Positions 10,089-20,677 are shown, counted from the stretch's first letter. The stretch is 64,000 bases of DNA from Diphasiastrum complanatum (GCA_029204225.1 CM055114.1:15061624-15125623); one strand, 5' to 3'. A program made the numbers and translations. The notes: generated by a model from the letters alone, not told the origin.

Positions 10089-10688
10089 GTGCAAAGTTTT
10101 TTTTTTTCTTTTTTTTTTCTTTTCTTTTTCTTTTTTGGCCGTACTGCCGTACGCGTGGACCTGTTTTTTTTTCGTCGATTTTTTTGCCATTTGTTTTTCG
10201 CAAATTTTTTTACGTTTGTGGTGGAATGTGGATGTGGACAGCCAATGACGGGCTGCCACATAGCACATGCACATTCCACTGGAGAGAGGAGAGAGAACGT
10301 GCATTCCACCGGAGAGAGGAGAGAGAACGTGCATTCCACCGGAGAGAGGAGAGAGAACGTGCATTCCACCGGAGAGAGAAGAAAGAAAGTGAATTCCATC
10401 GAAGAGAGAATGATAGATTCCTTGGAGAGAGAAAATTGGATGGACATTAATTATGCTCCTCGAGGTGGTCCCAAAATACAAAGGACACCTGAGCACAAGG
10501 CATTACGAGGCCCGGAAACAGCGAGCAAATTGCGCATAGCTCCGAAACCTGTTTTGACCCAAAATTTCGGCATGGATTCTCGACTCGACGCTCTACGCGT
10601 GGAGTGGCTGCACGTATTTTTCCCAAGATCTGTCCAGGAAGTTATGACCTTCCGAAGTGGCGCCATGGCTAATGGACTGTCGGGATAG
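10089..10688 (+). CDS. Hypothetical ORF with 10-residue tandem repeats
   Basis: A 199-codon plus-strand frame. It begins in a T-rich tract (a Phe run, probably not translated), then has four copies of the decapeptide HSTGERRENV (residues about 61-101). The tail contains APRGGPKIQRTPEHKALRGP and LRIAPKPVLTQNFGMDSRLD. The tail resembles no family I know. It lies directly upstream of a copia gag remnant on the same strand (10788), so it may be that element's leader or a relic of an unrelated repeat. The 30-bp repeat would keep any frame open, so coding status is doubtful. Confidence 0.25.
   Translation: MQSFFFSFFFLFFFFFGRTAVRVDLFFFRRFFCHLFFANFFTFVVECGCGQPMTGCHIAHAHSTGERRENVHSTGERRENVHSTGERRENVHSTGERRKKVNSIEERMIDSLERENWMDINYAPRGGPKIQRTPEHKALRGPETASKLRIAPKPVLTQNFGMDSRLDALRVEWLHVFFPRSVQEVMTFRSGAMANGLSG
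10272..10391 (+). repeat. 30-bp tandem repeat, four units
   Basis: Units start at 10272, 10302, 10332 and 10362 with CATTCCACYGGAGAGAGGAG. The first three are almost identical, the fourth has drifted, and a partial fifth (AATTCCATCGAAGAGAG) follows. A unit length of 30 keeps a frame, which explains the apparent decapeptide repeat. Confidence 0.95.
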
Positions 10689-10787
10689 GAATATTCCCAG
10701 AAATCTTTTTAGTTTTTGAACTAAATTTCAAAGTCTTCCACCGTTTTTCGCGATAAAAGTTGCATACTTCCTCCGTTTAAGGCAAAT

Positions 10788-11450
10788 ATGATATGCACAC
10801 GTACTAATTTGACGCGACGGAGCAATCGAATTCTATTTTTGAAAGTTCGTGCTCTAGGTATGCTATCTATGTTAGTGAGTGACAGTATCATACCTCATAT
10901 CATTTCATGTACGAGTGCTACAGAAGTGTGGAATGTTCTCAAAACTATGTATGAGTCGGTCAATACTGCTAGAGTCACAATGCTGAAGCAAGAATTGCTC
11001 AACATTCGTTTTCAAGGTTTTTCTTCAGTGTCCGCTTTTCTTACTAAACTCGAGCAATTACGAGAAGAACAAGCTGCAGTTGATAGGCCCATGTCAGATG
11101 AGGATCTTCTTAGTGTCTTATATTGAGTGCAATTATTCCTACATATCCTCCGTCTTTTGAAGAGTTCTCAGCATTGTTAGAACAAGAAGAATTGATGCGT
11201 AGTGGTGCCAATCATAAGAGGTCTGGTGGTAATTTTCATACAGCAAGGCATGTTCCTGATGATATGCTTTTATTGTGGCCGTGAGGGTCATTATGCGAAC
11301 AAATGTCTTGTCAAGCAGGCTGCGAAGATTGCTAGAGATCGTTTTGGTAAGGGAAGTACATCTCACAAACCCGTCAGCAACTATGTTGAGGAAGAGTCAA
11401 GTGAGCATGAGCATACTTATGAGGAGTCCATAAAAACTAGTTATAGTTAA
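10788..11450 (+). pseudogene. Ty1/copia gag (UBN2-type) fragment
   Basis: The frame 10788-11126 reads VSDSIIPHIISCTSATEVWN, then MYESVNTARVTMLKQELLNI and LEQLREEQAAVDRPMSDEDL. This is the copia gag signature (SDSilphissc.tAkevWd.L...y.s.n.ar...Lk..L..i). After a frameshift the segment TYPPSFEEFSALLEQEELMR follows. A further shift leads to CFYCGREGHYANKC (near 11261), a complete CX2CX4HX4C zinc knuckle that binds the element's RNA. A stop at 11450 ends it. Protease and integrase do not follow. The next coding signal is an unrelated gypsy RT. Confidence 0.8.
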
Positions 11451-11639
11451 TTTTGTACATTCAAGTTTATTACGGTTCTTTTATGAACTTCACATTTTGA
11501 TTGTATGATAAGCTAATTATCTAATAGAGTGTATATCATTTGTAAAGGCTAATTTTGTGTTTCCTACTTTTCTCTCTTTGATGGAGATGGTATGTTCCAC
11601 CTATTTCGGCTTCTCTCTTTTGTAGGGTTACTACAAGTG

Positions 11640-11965
11640 CAAGCAACGATTGGATCGGTGCCGTCTCTCGACGCATTCGGTTGCACTCCGTTTCCCTCGC
11701 TTTTGGGTCTTAGAAATTCTGAAATCTGCTTTTAAGACTAGGAACGAGCATTACGAGTTTCTTGTTGTGTCGTTCGGCCTAACGAATGAGCTAGCCAAAT
11801 CTGTGCAGTCGATGCATATTGTCTTGAGCCCCTATCTAGGAAAATTGGTGTTAGTCTTTCTTAATGATAGTGTGATCTTTAATAGGTACTAGGACATAAG
11901 AGGACCTTTTGGTTCACTTGAGTCAAGTGTTCCAAATGCTCAAAGAAAATTTACAAAGAGTAGGC
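11640..11965 (+). pseudogene. Ty3/gypsy reverse transcriptase fragment
   Basis: Reads KSAFKTRNEHYEFLVVSFGL, TNELAKSVQSMHIVLSPYLG and KLVLVFLNDSVIFNRY. These correspond to the gypsy RT blocks ([31 protein letters not shown] and the YxDD box). The catalytic YxDD is replaced by FLND, so the enzyme is dead. After a frameshift it continues HLSQVFQMLKENL, the segment between YxDD and the connection domain. The same wording (SQV, NA) appears on the minus strand at about 35830-35890, so both come from one old gypsy family. About 105 codons remain. Confidence 0.75.
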
Positions 11966-12763
11966 AGCAGGTCCGTGGATCCTGAACACCCCTTTTCCAT
12001 CTGGACCAATGCGGCGTGCCCAAGGCACACACGCACTAAAGCGACATGTCTAAAGTGTACTTGCGGAGATGTGAACAGCACCCAAGGTATGTATAAAAAG
12101 AGACCACCTCAATAGGAGATCCCCCATAAAGAAATATGTGCTTACGCATGCCTGGCCAGTTCGTGTGGAAATTCATGACCTTGGTCTTGGCAGGTTCACC
12201 TGCAATCCCCCCCAGCGCATACAAAAAGTGTACAAAGCCTGCAGGTGCCTTTGTAGGCCCTCAGCTGAGGGAGAGAGCAACACGACATCATAAGCATATA
12301 AAAGAATGGGTATCAACAAGTGGGTAAGAGGGAATGCATCACCACCCTCCTCTTGCATGACTCTCTCAAGCTCACCAATGTATAGGGCAAAAAGTGTGGA
12401 AAAGTGTGGGAAAAAGCGGGCACCCCTGCTTTATTCCAACTGTGCTGTGTACTGTGTCTGGAAAGCCTGAACCATCCCGGAAACGGACGAGCATTCTCTT
12501 GTATCAAGCAAGAACTGCAGCAATCATGTCCTTTGGTAGGCGAAGTGAGTGTAAGCGCTGCAGCGGAAATCCACAAAGCAACAAAAGCCTTCCGGCGTGC
12601 ATGCTTCGCCTCCTCTATAATACAGGGGAGTGTAAAAATATGATGTGATGTAGAGTGATCGCGTTTAAATCTCACATGTCCGCCTGCAAAAAGGTGATGA
12701 TCTTCAGCATATGAAGCCATCTATCTCTGAAGCACTGATCCAAAAAGCTTGGTAAAAGTATGT
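11966..12763 (-). pseudogene. RTE-like LINE, reverse transcriptase domain
   Basis: On the minus strand from 12763: FKRDHSTSHHIFTLPCIIEE, AKHARRKAFVALWISA (RT block with D lost), a frameshifted middle, LLYAYDVVLLSPSAEGLQRH (YADD box mutated to YAYD), ALYTFCMRWGG, then a shifted AKTKVMNFHTN and FYTYLG. The order is that of RTE-clade RT. Several frameshifts and the mutated active site make it non-functional. Its 5' side is cut by an LTR of family B at 12764, and its 3' side fades near 11970 against the gypsy RT fragment. Confidence 0.75.
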
Positions 12764-13934
12764 TGTAGCGCAGGCATCCCAAAGGGAGCCGAGAACCACG
12801 ACTTAGCTTCCTAGCCTTCAACTCTTGCCATCCAAACCCACTTGACATACAAGCAGCCAACTCGCCAACAATGATCAGACTTAACCAACTTGAAGTTCCG
12901 AAAACCAACATAGAGATCCAACCTGGCGCCATGCCAGATCGGGGGTCCCGATGTGGGTGACTTCCCTCCAAGCAAGCCGCCCGACATACATCAAACTTAA
13001 CCAACTCGAAGCTTTGTTACAAATGAGTAACGTCCAATCCAAGCAGGCGGTTTGACTTACATCAGACTTAACCAGCTGAAAGCTTCGTCACGAGCGCTGG
13101 AAGCCAACCTGGCGCCACGCCAGACTGGACAGCCATAAACAGGTAACTTCCACCCAAGCAAGCCATCCAACTCAGCCGACAGGTTAGAGCCCGTTCCCCA
13201 AGAGCTAAACCCATTCACATTCATGCAAGAACACTCAGAACCACAAACCGCAACAAATATGAAGACAACCAATTCCTGAACCGAATGGTCCCGACAGCAT
13301 ACCGCTGGCGCCACGGACCGAATGGTCCCGACGACATACCGTTGGCGTCCCGGGATACGACCCTCAGCTATGTGCCAACTTAAAAATTTTGAAGGGGCCT
13401 TACAACTGGCGCTTTTACCAAACACTGAAACCCAGAAGGTAATCAGAGTCAATTTGAGAAAAATCTCACTTTATTGATAAATTTGAGAAGGTTACATTTC
13501 AAGTGTGTGACCGACCCTAGTCTCCGGGGCGCTAGCATGCCAAGGCAAGAGCCATGACAACATTCCAACAAGGGAGGCTGAGACTTGGTTGGAGCTCGCC
13601 CTGAGTCGCAACCCACACTCCCCTATAGTATTGGTGGGATGCGGCACCCCCCCCCCTCCCCATACCAAGCACTCTACCCAGGCTGGTAAAGCACGTTTTT
13701 CTCTCTCTAGGATTTTCTCTATCTAGAAAGTCATTTTCTCTCTCTAGATTTGATTGATCTTTAGGCTTCCTTTAATCATGCCTAGATCGTGTGAGGTGAT
13801 TGCACATCGATCTGAGCTCTCTGGACTTCGCTAGAACCGATCAAAGATTTTCAGCCATAGGAACTTGGCGCCGGCTGGATTCTGGTCACAGTGGCGCCGG
13901 GAGTGGCGGCGGCGCCGTTGGTGCCGGGAAAAGC
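12764..13934 (-). repeat. Family B LTR, 5' end (element sense) lost
   Basis: Begins TGTAGCGCAGGCATCCC like the other minus-oriented family B LTRs and follows them closely through the GTGTGTGACCGACCC region and the TTTCTCTCTCTAG stretch. It departs inside the GGCGCC cluster near 13925, where GCCGGGAAAAGC leads straight into the start of a family A LTR. The usual terminal TTTACAACA is missing. It sits against a LINE on the left. Confidence 0.8.
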
Positions 13935-14075
13935 TGTTGTAAAGCTGACTCAGGTGCACCTAGTGTGCCCTGTAAGACTCTAAGGGGTGACGCTCCCTTA
14001 AGGTCCCAGAGCAAGTTAGAACGTCAAGGACTGAGCCTCCGACCTATGGTGAGCCAATCAAGTAGTCACAAGTCA
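13935..14075 (+). repeat. Family A LTR, 5' fragment
   Basis: Begins TGTTGTAAAGCTGACTCAGG and matches the first 141 bp of the family A LTR (compare 24688 and 48667). It is interrupted at 14076 by the LTR of element C, whose sequence starts within CAAGTCA/TGTGAAAATT. The remainder of this LTR is not found on the far side of C, because C's own 3' LTR is truncated. Confidence 0.85.
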
Positions 14076-14906
14076 TGTGAAAATTGCAAAATTAAGCTTG
14101 GTAGAGGCCAAAAATCTTGTATATAGATAAACACACGTGTGGAGCCTGTTCCCATGTGTGAAAATAGTGTACTTGTCATGTACCATAATCATATAGGTTG
14201 TACATATGATTTAATTCAAGTTCTAGTAGCTAAAAAGGCCAAAAACTAGTTTTCTAGACATATGACACATGACATTAGTCTATTGCTTGCATGAGCCACA
14301 TCCTTTGGTTAGGTGTCACATCCCATGTGTAGAGGACAGCTCACACGTGTGGAATAAGCTGAAGTAGGCGAATTTTGAATTCTAGAAGATTTCCAAGTAA
14401 ATCTCCATATAGAAGGAAAATGGACCAAAAGTGCTCAAAATAGAAAGTTTTGTCCAAGTGTCAGTTTTGCATGATGAATCATCATATGACAAAGCGCCTT
14501 CACACATGTGGGATCAGAAGGATGATCAGTACCACGAGCTCCCACTTATTGTATATATAGAGCCACATTTGGCCATAATCATTGTGAGACACCAATCTTG
14601 GTTTTGAAAGCAATTTTGAGTGATTCTCTCCATTTGTCTACATTTGTTTTGATTGTTTTGAGGTTCTATCAATGTGTACTTGATTTTCAGGTTGGAGTCC
14701 GTACTCAGACAGTGTTTCACACGTGTGAAACCATAAAGTACACTTACCTTCAATTAATGATTGTTCTTGTTAGGATTTTGTGTCTAGAATTAATCTAGAT
14801 TGATCTTAATCCGAAGTAGATTGATAGATCAAGTAATCTGACTACCAATCCCTCTTGAGGATCAGATTAGGATCCACTCTTGGTCCTTTTTGTACTTTTT
14901 TGCACA
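14076..14906 (+). repeat. Element C 5' LTR
   Basis: 831 bp from TGTGAAAATTGC to TTTTTTGCACA, followed without spacing by the primer binding site. It contains CACACGTGTG palindromes at 14132 and 14342 and a 16-bp perfect palindrome TTTCACACGTGTGAAA at 14715-14730. A TATATATAG box at about 14551 precedes AGCCACATTTGG and is the best promoter candidate. The minus frame crossing it (14526-14753) is a shadow. Confidence 0.8.
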
Positions 14907-14919
14907 TGGTATCAGAGCC
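14907..14919 (+). other. Primer binding site, tRNA-iMet type (element C)
   Basis: TGGTATCAGAGCC directly follows the LTR end CA. This is the standard plant LTR-retrotransposon site complementary to the 3' end of initiator methionine tRNA. It fixes the 5' LTR boundary and the plus orientation of C. Confidence 0.9.
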
Positions 14920-17214
14920 TAGTACAAGAGGTTTTGTTGAAATTGATAACGTTAATCCAAATCAAAGCCAAAATTAGCAGTTTTTTGGAAACTAGTCAAA
15001 TTTTGTGTGGTGAATTGGATTTGATAGATATTCTGAAAATTTTTGCACCAGAAGTTGTTGTGGGCTGTAGGAAGTCTTTTCACACGTGTGAGGCCGTACA
15101 GCTCCAATTTTGACTGAGAAATTTTAAAAATTTGTAAACTTTAAGTCACATACCCAATTTGAGTGATTTTTGGTGCAAAATCAAGCATTTTCTATAGTGA
15201 ATCTAATCCCTTGATTAGTTCTTGGATTAGATAAGCCAAAAAATTAAAAGCGAAGCTTGAAATAGGTGCATTAATTGATCTTCTCTGATTTTTTGAGTGT
15301 ATGTTGAAGTTAAGAGAGATTTTGCTAAAAATCATAGATTAAGGAGTGATATGCAAGGTGAGAGGTTGAAATCCATTGTACCATCACTCTAGATTTGTTC
15401 AAGAGTGATAGGGTCAAATTTAGAAGTATCAATTTTCTTTGGATCTGTCCTCCAAGTGAAACCTTTGAGAGTTTCTAGTGCATACTGAAAGTTCTAGAAA
15501 AGAGATTGAGATCCAAGTCACATTATTCAATCCTACTCGATTTGTTTGAGTGTTTGTAAGGTTTGAAAAGAGTCATTAAGGTGTCTATGGCAAATGTGTA
15601 GAGAGAGATCCAATTTTCTAAGAGTTCCTTCCTTTGTAGAGGGCAAGATCTAGAAGCTCATTCTGTGTTGTTATTGGTGAAAAATTTGTCTTCTCCTATG
15701 TGATCAAATCTTTCTAAGTGACATTAGCTCTTTGAAGCACAATATCTTATTGAGAAAAATCACAACTTTTGATTTTAAATTCCAAGTCTTAAGAAGTAGA
15801 GTAATTGGTGGAATCCAATAGGAGTGATTGAATTCAATTTGTTGAGCAAAAATTGACATAGAATGTATGAAACTCAAATTAGTTCTATTCAACTTTCTTT
15901 GTGAGAGTGTGAGGGTCAATTTGTGATCCCATTTGATGTCTAGAATGAGGAGGAGTCCATATTTGAGTATTCATGCATGGTTGAGATCTTTGTGAATCTC
16001 TAGTTGTCTAATTTTTAACTTTTGTGAAAAATTGATGGTATAGTTGTTGTCAAATCAAATCAAATTCATTCTAAATCTCAAGAGTGAGATTATTTGAGTC
16101 AAGAGTGAGTCCAAAAGAAGTGATTATGTTTTATTTTCATGTGTTTGAAACAAAACCCATCTTTTGTTCAAGAATCTCAAGTGTTGAGAAAACTAGTCAA
16201 GTGAAAAGGAAAATCTAGGTGTCAAATCTTTTCATATCCATTTCAACTTTCAAAAGAAAGAGTCATTGGTATTTGATGAGTCCAATAGTGTAAAAATTAC
16301 AGCAAATAAGGATCCTAAAACACTTGAAATGATGAGGGAAACAATAGATTATGATTTCATAAGATTAGCACAAGTTGAACCATCAAAATCCATCAAAAAT
16401 CTATGCTTGAACCTCACTAAATGGCCCAAATCCTTGAAGAAGGCTTCACACGTGTGAAAGTACGGCCTCCCACAGTCTGAGTACTGTACACCAGACCTAC
16501 ATTCAATTCTATAATCATTAGTGATCACAAGTACTCAAACAATTATGAACATAAAGAGCAATTGCACCATTATGAGAGAAAAATCATGAAATTGCTTGAT
16601 TGATATTGGTGAGATATCATCACCTATATATACATGATCCATCACGATTTTGGGAAGGTATGAGTAGCTCTAAACCTATCCCTAATGCTAATTTTGGTGG
16701 ATCTTTCATCCCTACCAAGTTAAGGTTGGAATCTTGGAGATCCCTCAACAATGCAAAAATTACCAAAAATAGCTCCTATTTTTTCTCCCTTGTATCTAAG
16801 CATAATTTGGACTCATTCCAAAGGTTCTAACACTTAGGTCTACTTGAGAACATCCTTATGAATGGAATCCTATGCTATTTGGCACGTGTGACAAGCCACA
16901 TCATGACCATCTAACTATTTACAAGTCATATGACCAAAACTAGTCAAGCTAGAATTGTGAATTTTTAACAAATAGGAGATTGGATTTGATTTCTTTAGTG
17001 ATTTGATTCAAAGATTGTGTGCTTTTGTCTTAGTGATCAAAGCAAAGTTTTCAAGTGACTAGTCATTAGTGTGAAGATTGATTCTTACGTTTGTGAGCTA
17101 GATCTTTTGTAGATCATTCTAGACTATTGAAGATGTTCAAATCTAGTCTCTTGAAAGTCACAAATTACATTTGTAAAATCATATCACAAGTTTTTATCCA
17201 CATGGCATCAATAG

Positions 17215-17645
17215 GTGGCATCCTATTGAAGGAAAGAAAGGATCCTAAGTGCAACCTTTGTGGCAAGGAAGGATATTTTTCCTCAAGATGCTAAAAAAAG
17301 AAGACCAATCCATCCAAGAAGAACCAAAGCAAGGGGGTCGAGGAGAAGGATGGAGCTTCAAGTCCAAAATGCAAATACAAGAAGGACAAGTCCAAGGAAA
17401 GGTGTTTCATTTGCGGAAAGGTGAATGAGGCTTGGAGTCTCACAAGGACTTGCAAGATTTGTCTTCAAGAGTCCATCACAACACATGTCAAATCTTTTGA
17501 AATTTTTCATTTGGAAGTGCATTGTTTGGTTCAAGATACAAAGATAGATGTCACTTTCATGAAAGTAACTTGGATTTATTTTATGTCCTTGGAAAGTATT
17601 TTGCTTGGAACTTTGGACAAGTTCAAACTTATTGTTATTATCCAA
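17215..17645 (+). pseudogene. Zinc-knuckle-like gag remnant in element C
   Basis: From about 17235: KDPKCNLCGKEGYFSSRC, a CX2CX4(H to Y)X4C knuckle with the zinc-binding His replaced by Tyr. A stop follows, then a Lys-rich stretch, and a second site CFICGKVNEAWSLTRTC whose spacing is disturbed. Paired knuckles with a basic linker are typical of retroelement Gag nucleocapsid parts. Nothing upstream (14920-17200) reads as a capsid domain. It is rich in stops apart from a 63-codon frame at 16266. Confidence 0.5.
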
Positions 17646-18307
17646 GAGAAATCAATCAAGAATAAGGAGCAATCACAAAATGAAAATAGTTTGATTTATG
17701 CTCTTATGTCAACTTATGAAGAACCATTTTGCTTTGAAGAGATTTTGTATCTCAAAGGTGGATTAAGGCAATACTAGTTGAGTGTAATGCCTTAAGAGAT
17801 AGCAAAATATGTTTTCCTTGTAAGCTTATATTGGTTATGAAGTTAAGAAAATGGAAATATTCTCATAATGTAGGATCTTTTGGTTTCAATAAGATCATGA
17901 ATGATGTGTTCATTCATAAAGATGAAAATTGTAAGTTTTCAATCTTAAAGGCAAGTTGTAAACTTCTTATGAGAATAAGTGAAGCATCCAAAGTGGACAC
18001 TTATATCCATAAGCAAGTAGTTAGCCTTATTGAGATGGAAGTGCCTTTTGATTTCAATATTAGAAAAATCATGTCAAGTTGTGGTGATTTTTGGACTTCT
18101 GTTTCTAGCATAAGTAATTTTGATAATCATAGAAAGTGCATATTGTGTGGTCATAGTTGTTGTGATCATTATGAGACATGGAGGTCTCGGATTTCCATCA
18201 AGAAGGAGCACCATGAAGAGGATCTTAAAGAATCATCTCAAGGTTCAAGTCTGCCAAGGATTGAGGAGGAGAGACCCTCTCAAGTTGTGATTCCAAAAAG
18301 AAACTGA
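17640..18307 (+). CDS. Element C protein module, copy 1 (unrecognised)
   Basis: Combines the end of the frame 17421-17777 (ALMSTYEEPFCFEEILYLKG) with the frame 17831-18307 after two stops. Key part: CKLLMRISEASKVDTYIHKQ then VVSLIEMEV, followed by CILCGHSCCDHYETW, a Cys/His cluster. The layout repeats in the following module. The opening EEPFCFEEI resembles the N-terminal edge of copia RT (EPxSFxEAmxspxW), but no RT catalytic motif follows. Function unknown. It is damaged, with stops near 17777 and 17795. Confidence 0.45.
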
Positions 18308-18325
18308 AGAAATATCGTTGATTCC

Positions 18326-19021
18326 ATGTGGCTCACATTTCAAGGGAAAGAGGAGCATATCTCATGTGGTATACATCTCATACTTACTTCTCTTATGTCA
18401 TTTGATAAATCAATTTGCTTTAGTGAGATCATTGCATCTCCAAATTGGAGTAAAGCCATACTAGTTGAGTATGAAGTCTCTCTTGAGAACATAGATGATG
18501 TTCTTAAAAGGTTGAAATTGATTTTAAATCAATTAGAAAGCAAATGGTTATTTTATCAAATGTATGCTCTTGAGTCATGTAAGAGCAAAAGTGATTTGTT
18601 CACTCACAGTTTGAAAATTTGTATTGAGGCAAATTGTAAACTCTTTATGAGAGTAAGTAAACCATCTTCTAAAGACACTTATCTCCATAATGAAGTATTT
18701 AGCCTCATTAGATCTGAGATTAGCATGGTAAACAAGCATGAAGATATGATGCAAGCACTTTGTTATTATAGCATGTATAGTCTTGCCAATTTGGATAAGT
18801 CTAATTCTCTAGATCATGGTAACATGATGTTAGATCTTTGTGAACCTAATAAGTCAAGAAGAAATCTTTATTTTCTCATGGAGGAGCATGCACATGAAGA
18901 AGGAGCAAGCCTCAAAGTCAAGCATCTACATGAAATTTGGAAGGAATCAATTTCGAAGATGCTAGGATGGTGCAAAGCTCTCAAGTTCATCAAAGATGTC
19001 AACATCAAAGAAGCACTATAA
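18326..19021 (+). CDS. Element C protein module, copy 2 (unrecognised)
   Basis: 231 uninterrupted codons, the longest frame in element C. Landmarks: TSLMSFDKSICFSEIIASPN then WSKAILVEYEVSLEN near residues 26-60, and CKLFMRVSKPSSKDTYLHNE then VFSLIRSEI near 99-128. Both match copy 1 in order and spacing. The first landmark is close to the start of copia RT (SFxEAmaSPxWxkAmxeEyxsLxxN), which suggests descent from a copia pol, but no YVDD box or catalytic Asp context follows. The tail is Glu/His/Lys-rich. It ends 150 bp before the 3' LTR. Intactness suggests weaker decay than in copy 1. Confidence 0.45.
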   Translation: MWLTFQGKEEHISCGIHLILTSLMSFDKSICFSEIIASPNWSKAILVEYEVSLENIDDVLKRLKLILNQLESKWLFYQMYALESCKSKSDLFTHSLKICIEANCKLFMRVSKPSSKDTYLHNEVFSLIRSEISMVNKHEDMMQALCYYSMYSLANLDKSNSLDHGNMMLDLCEPNKSRRNLYFLMEEHAHEEGASLKVKHLHEIWKESISKMLGWCKALKFIKDVNIKEAL

Positions 19022-19170
19022 TGGATATGGTGATTTCATATCAACATCAAGCTCATTGGCTGATCTTCACACCTTTTGAACCAGCAAAGACCAATTCAGC
19101 CCATGGAGTCAAGTTCAAGATCATCATGTTTTCCATCAAGCTTGATCTACCAAGCTAGATTTTTGAGGAG

Positions 19171-19449
19171 TGTGAAAAATGCAAAAATAAGCTTGGTAGA
19201 GGCCAAAAATCTTGTATATAGATAAACACACATGTGTGGAGCCTGTTCCCACGTGTGAAAATAGTGTACTTGTCATGTACCATAATCATATAGGTTGTAC
19301 ATATGATTTAATTCAAGTTCTAGTGGCTAAAAAGGCCAAAAACTAGTTTTCTAGACATATGACACATGACATTAGTCTATTGCTTGCATGAGTCCATCCT
19401 TTGGTTAGGTGTCACATCCCATGTGTAGAGGACAGCTCACACGTGTGGA
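19171..19449 (+). repeat. Element C 3' LTR, truncated
   Basis: Starts TGTGAAAAATGC after TTTTTGAGGAG, which may serve as polypurine tract. It matches the first 275 bp of the 5' LTR with a handful of differences, including CACACGTGTG at 19438-19447. There it jumps to family B internal sequence (CAGCTCTCATGCAAGACTC), so about 550 bp of the LTR and its flank are lost. Confidence 0.85.
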
Positions 19450-19895
19450 CAGCTCTCATGCAAGACTCAACTTTCACAGTTCCTTCATTGATGAGCTGCC
19501 TTACATGTAACACAAGCCAGCGTACTCATATGTTTCCTCATCATTGCTGGTCCAGAGAAAGCCTATAACAAACTTTCCTTTCCACAACAAAAACTTGTCA
19601 ACTTATTAGGTCCAAAGTTCGCCAGTCTCCTCGTGTGAGTATGGCTAGGTCACCTTGAATTTGCCCCCATTTTGATCAACTTTCATTCAAAATTTGCTTC
19701 AAGAGAGAGGTGTGTGTGATAGTTCCCCTCCACTTAATAAATCAGCTGATCAGACTTAGAGTAGAGTTCTTCGGACAAAAAGCCTTTCCAACACTTTGCT
19801 TCCCATCTGCTAGGATTATGGCTCGATCCAACTTGTTGCCAATCTCTGAAGAGGATCCTAGTCTTTTTCCCTTTTGAGGAGAAACCCAACTGATA

Positions 19896-20400
19896 CTGGA
19901 TATCACCCATGCTTAGTGAGTTTCAGTTCCGAAGGTGGCCGTCCCAAAATGAAGACCAACTGCTATAGAAGATCTCCTCTGAAATTGCCCTTTCCAACTT
20001 TTGACTTCCTGCTTGCGTCTGGTGGGCGTTGTCGCAAATGAAACTAACCCAAGAAACAGGCTAGCCATCCATCCTTTGCAAACATTGAGTCGTTTCGTTG
20101 TCGTTCACGTGCGAGTACTTGAACTGCAAATCCGCCGCACAGATTCTGGATATCGCCCATGCTTAGTGAGTTTCAGTTCCGAAGGTGGCCGTCCCAAAAT
20201 GAAGACCAACTGCTCCATAGAAGATCTCCCCTGAAATGGCCCTTTTCCAACTTTTGACTTCCTGCTTGCGTCTGGTGGGCGTTGTCGCAAATGAAACTAA
20301 CCCAAGAAACAGGCTAGCCATCCATCCTTTGCAAACATTGAGTCGTTTCGTTGTCGTTCACGTGTGAGTACTTGAACTGCAAATCCGCCCCACAGATTCT
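19896..20400 (-). repeat. 250-bp tandem duplication inside family B
   Basis: Two direct units of 250 bp start CTGGATATCRCCCATGC at 19896 and 20146 and differ at only a few positions. The same duplication is present in the copy at 30982-31485. It is single in the copies at 42700-42960 and 51275-51530, so two sub-lineages of family B are represented. Confidence 0.9.
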
Positions 20401-20677
20401 GTAGTCCTCTTTGTTTGATGGTATCAGCCTTCAAAAGAAAAGGTTCCTTCTCGAGCCATCAGCTCCTTGTATCACAAGCAATCATGCAAACCAGGCAAAG
20501 CACGAGTACTAAGACTCACCACGAATACGTACAAGTAAGACACTCAGGCAGGTTTACTAACAAGTAACAAAGACAAGGTCCCCCTTTGAGATGGTCCTGC
20601 CAACGGACCTTTGCCTGGCCACGCCCATACAAATCGATCACGGAATCAGCCCACATAGGACACCCCTCCAACTATCC

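Larger units (their letters stand above)
14076..19449 (+). mobile_element. LTR retroelement C, unusual coding content
   Basis: 5' LTR 14076-14906, primer binding site 14907-14919, internal region to 19170, 3' LTR from 19171 cut short at 19449 by family B sequence. The LTR starts match (TGTGAAAA, then GCTTGGTAGAGGCCAAAAAT in both). The internal 4.25 kb holds no recognisable protease, RT or integrase. It has a zinc-knuckle-like remnant near 17240 and a tandemly duplicated protein module at 17640-19021. CACACGTGTG palindromes occur in both LTRs and internally. It looks like a non-autonomous element, or a copia derivative decayed past recognition. Confidence 0.75.

Noticed and set aside
9832-10248. 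Conserved frame starting MHIDLSSLDSARTDQRFSAI seen at 9832, 13800, 22179, 27439 and 49872
   Set aside because: It is conserved only because it lies in the family B LTR. Lengths and ends differ between copies and it overlaps U3/R sequence.
14920-17214. Interior of element C searched for protease, RT and integrase
   Set aside because: Only short frames. No DSGAS/DTG, YxDD or HHCC/DDE pattern found on either strand.
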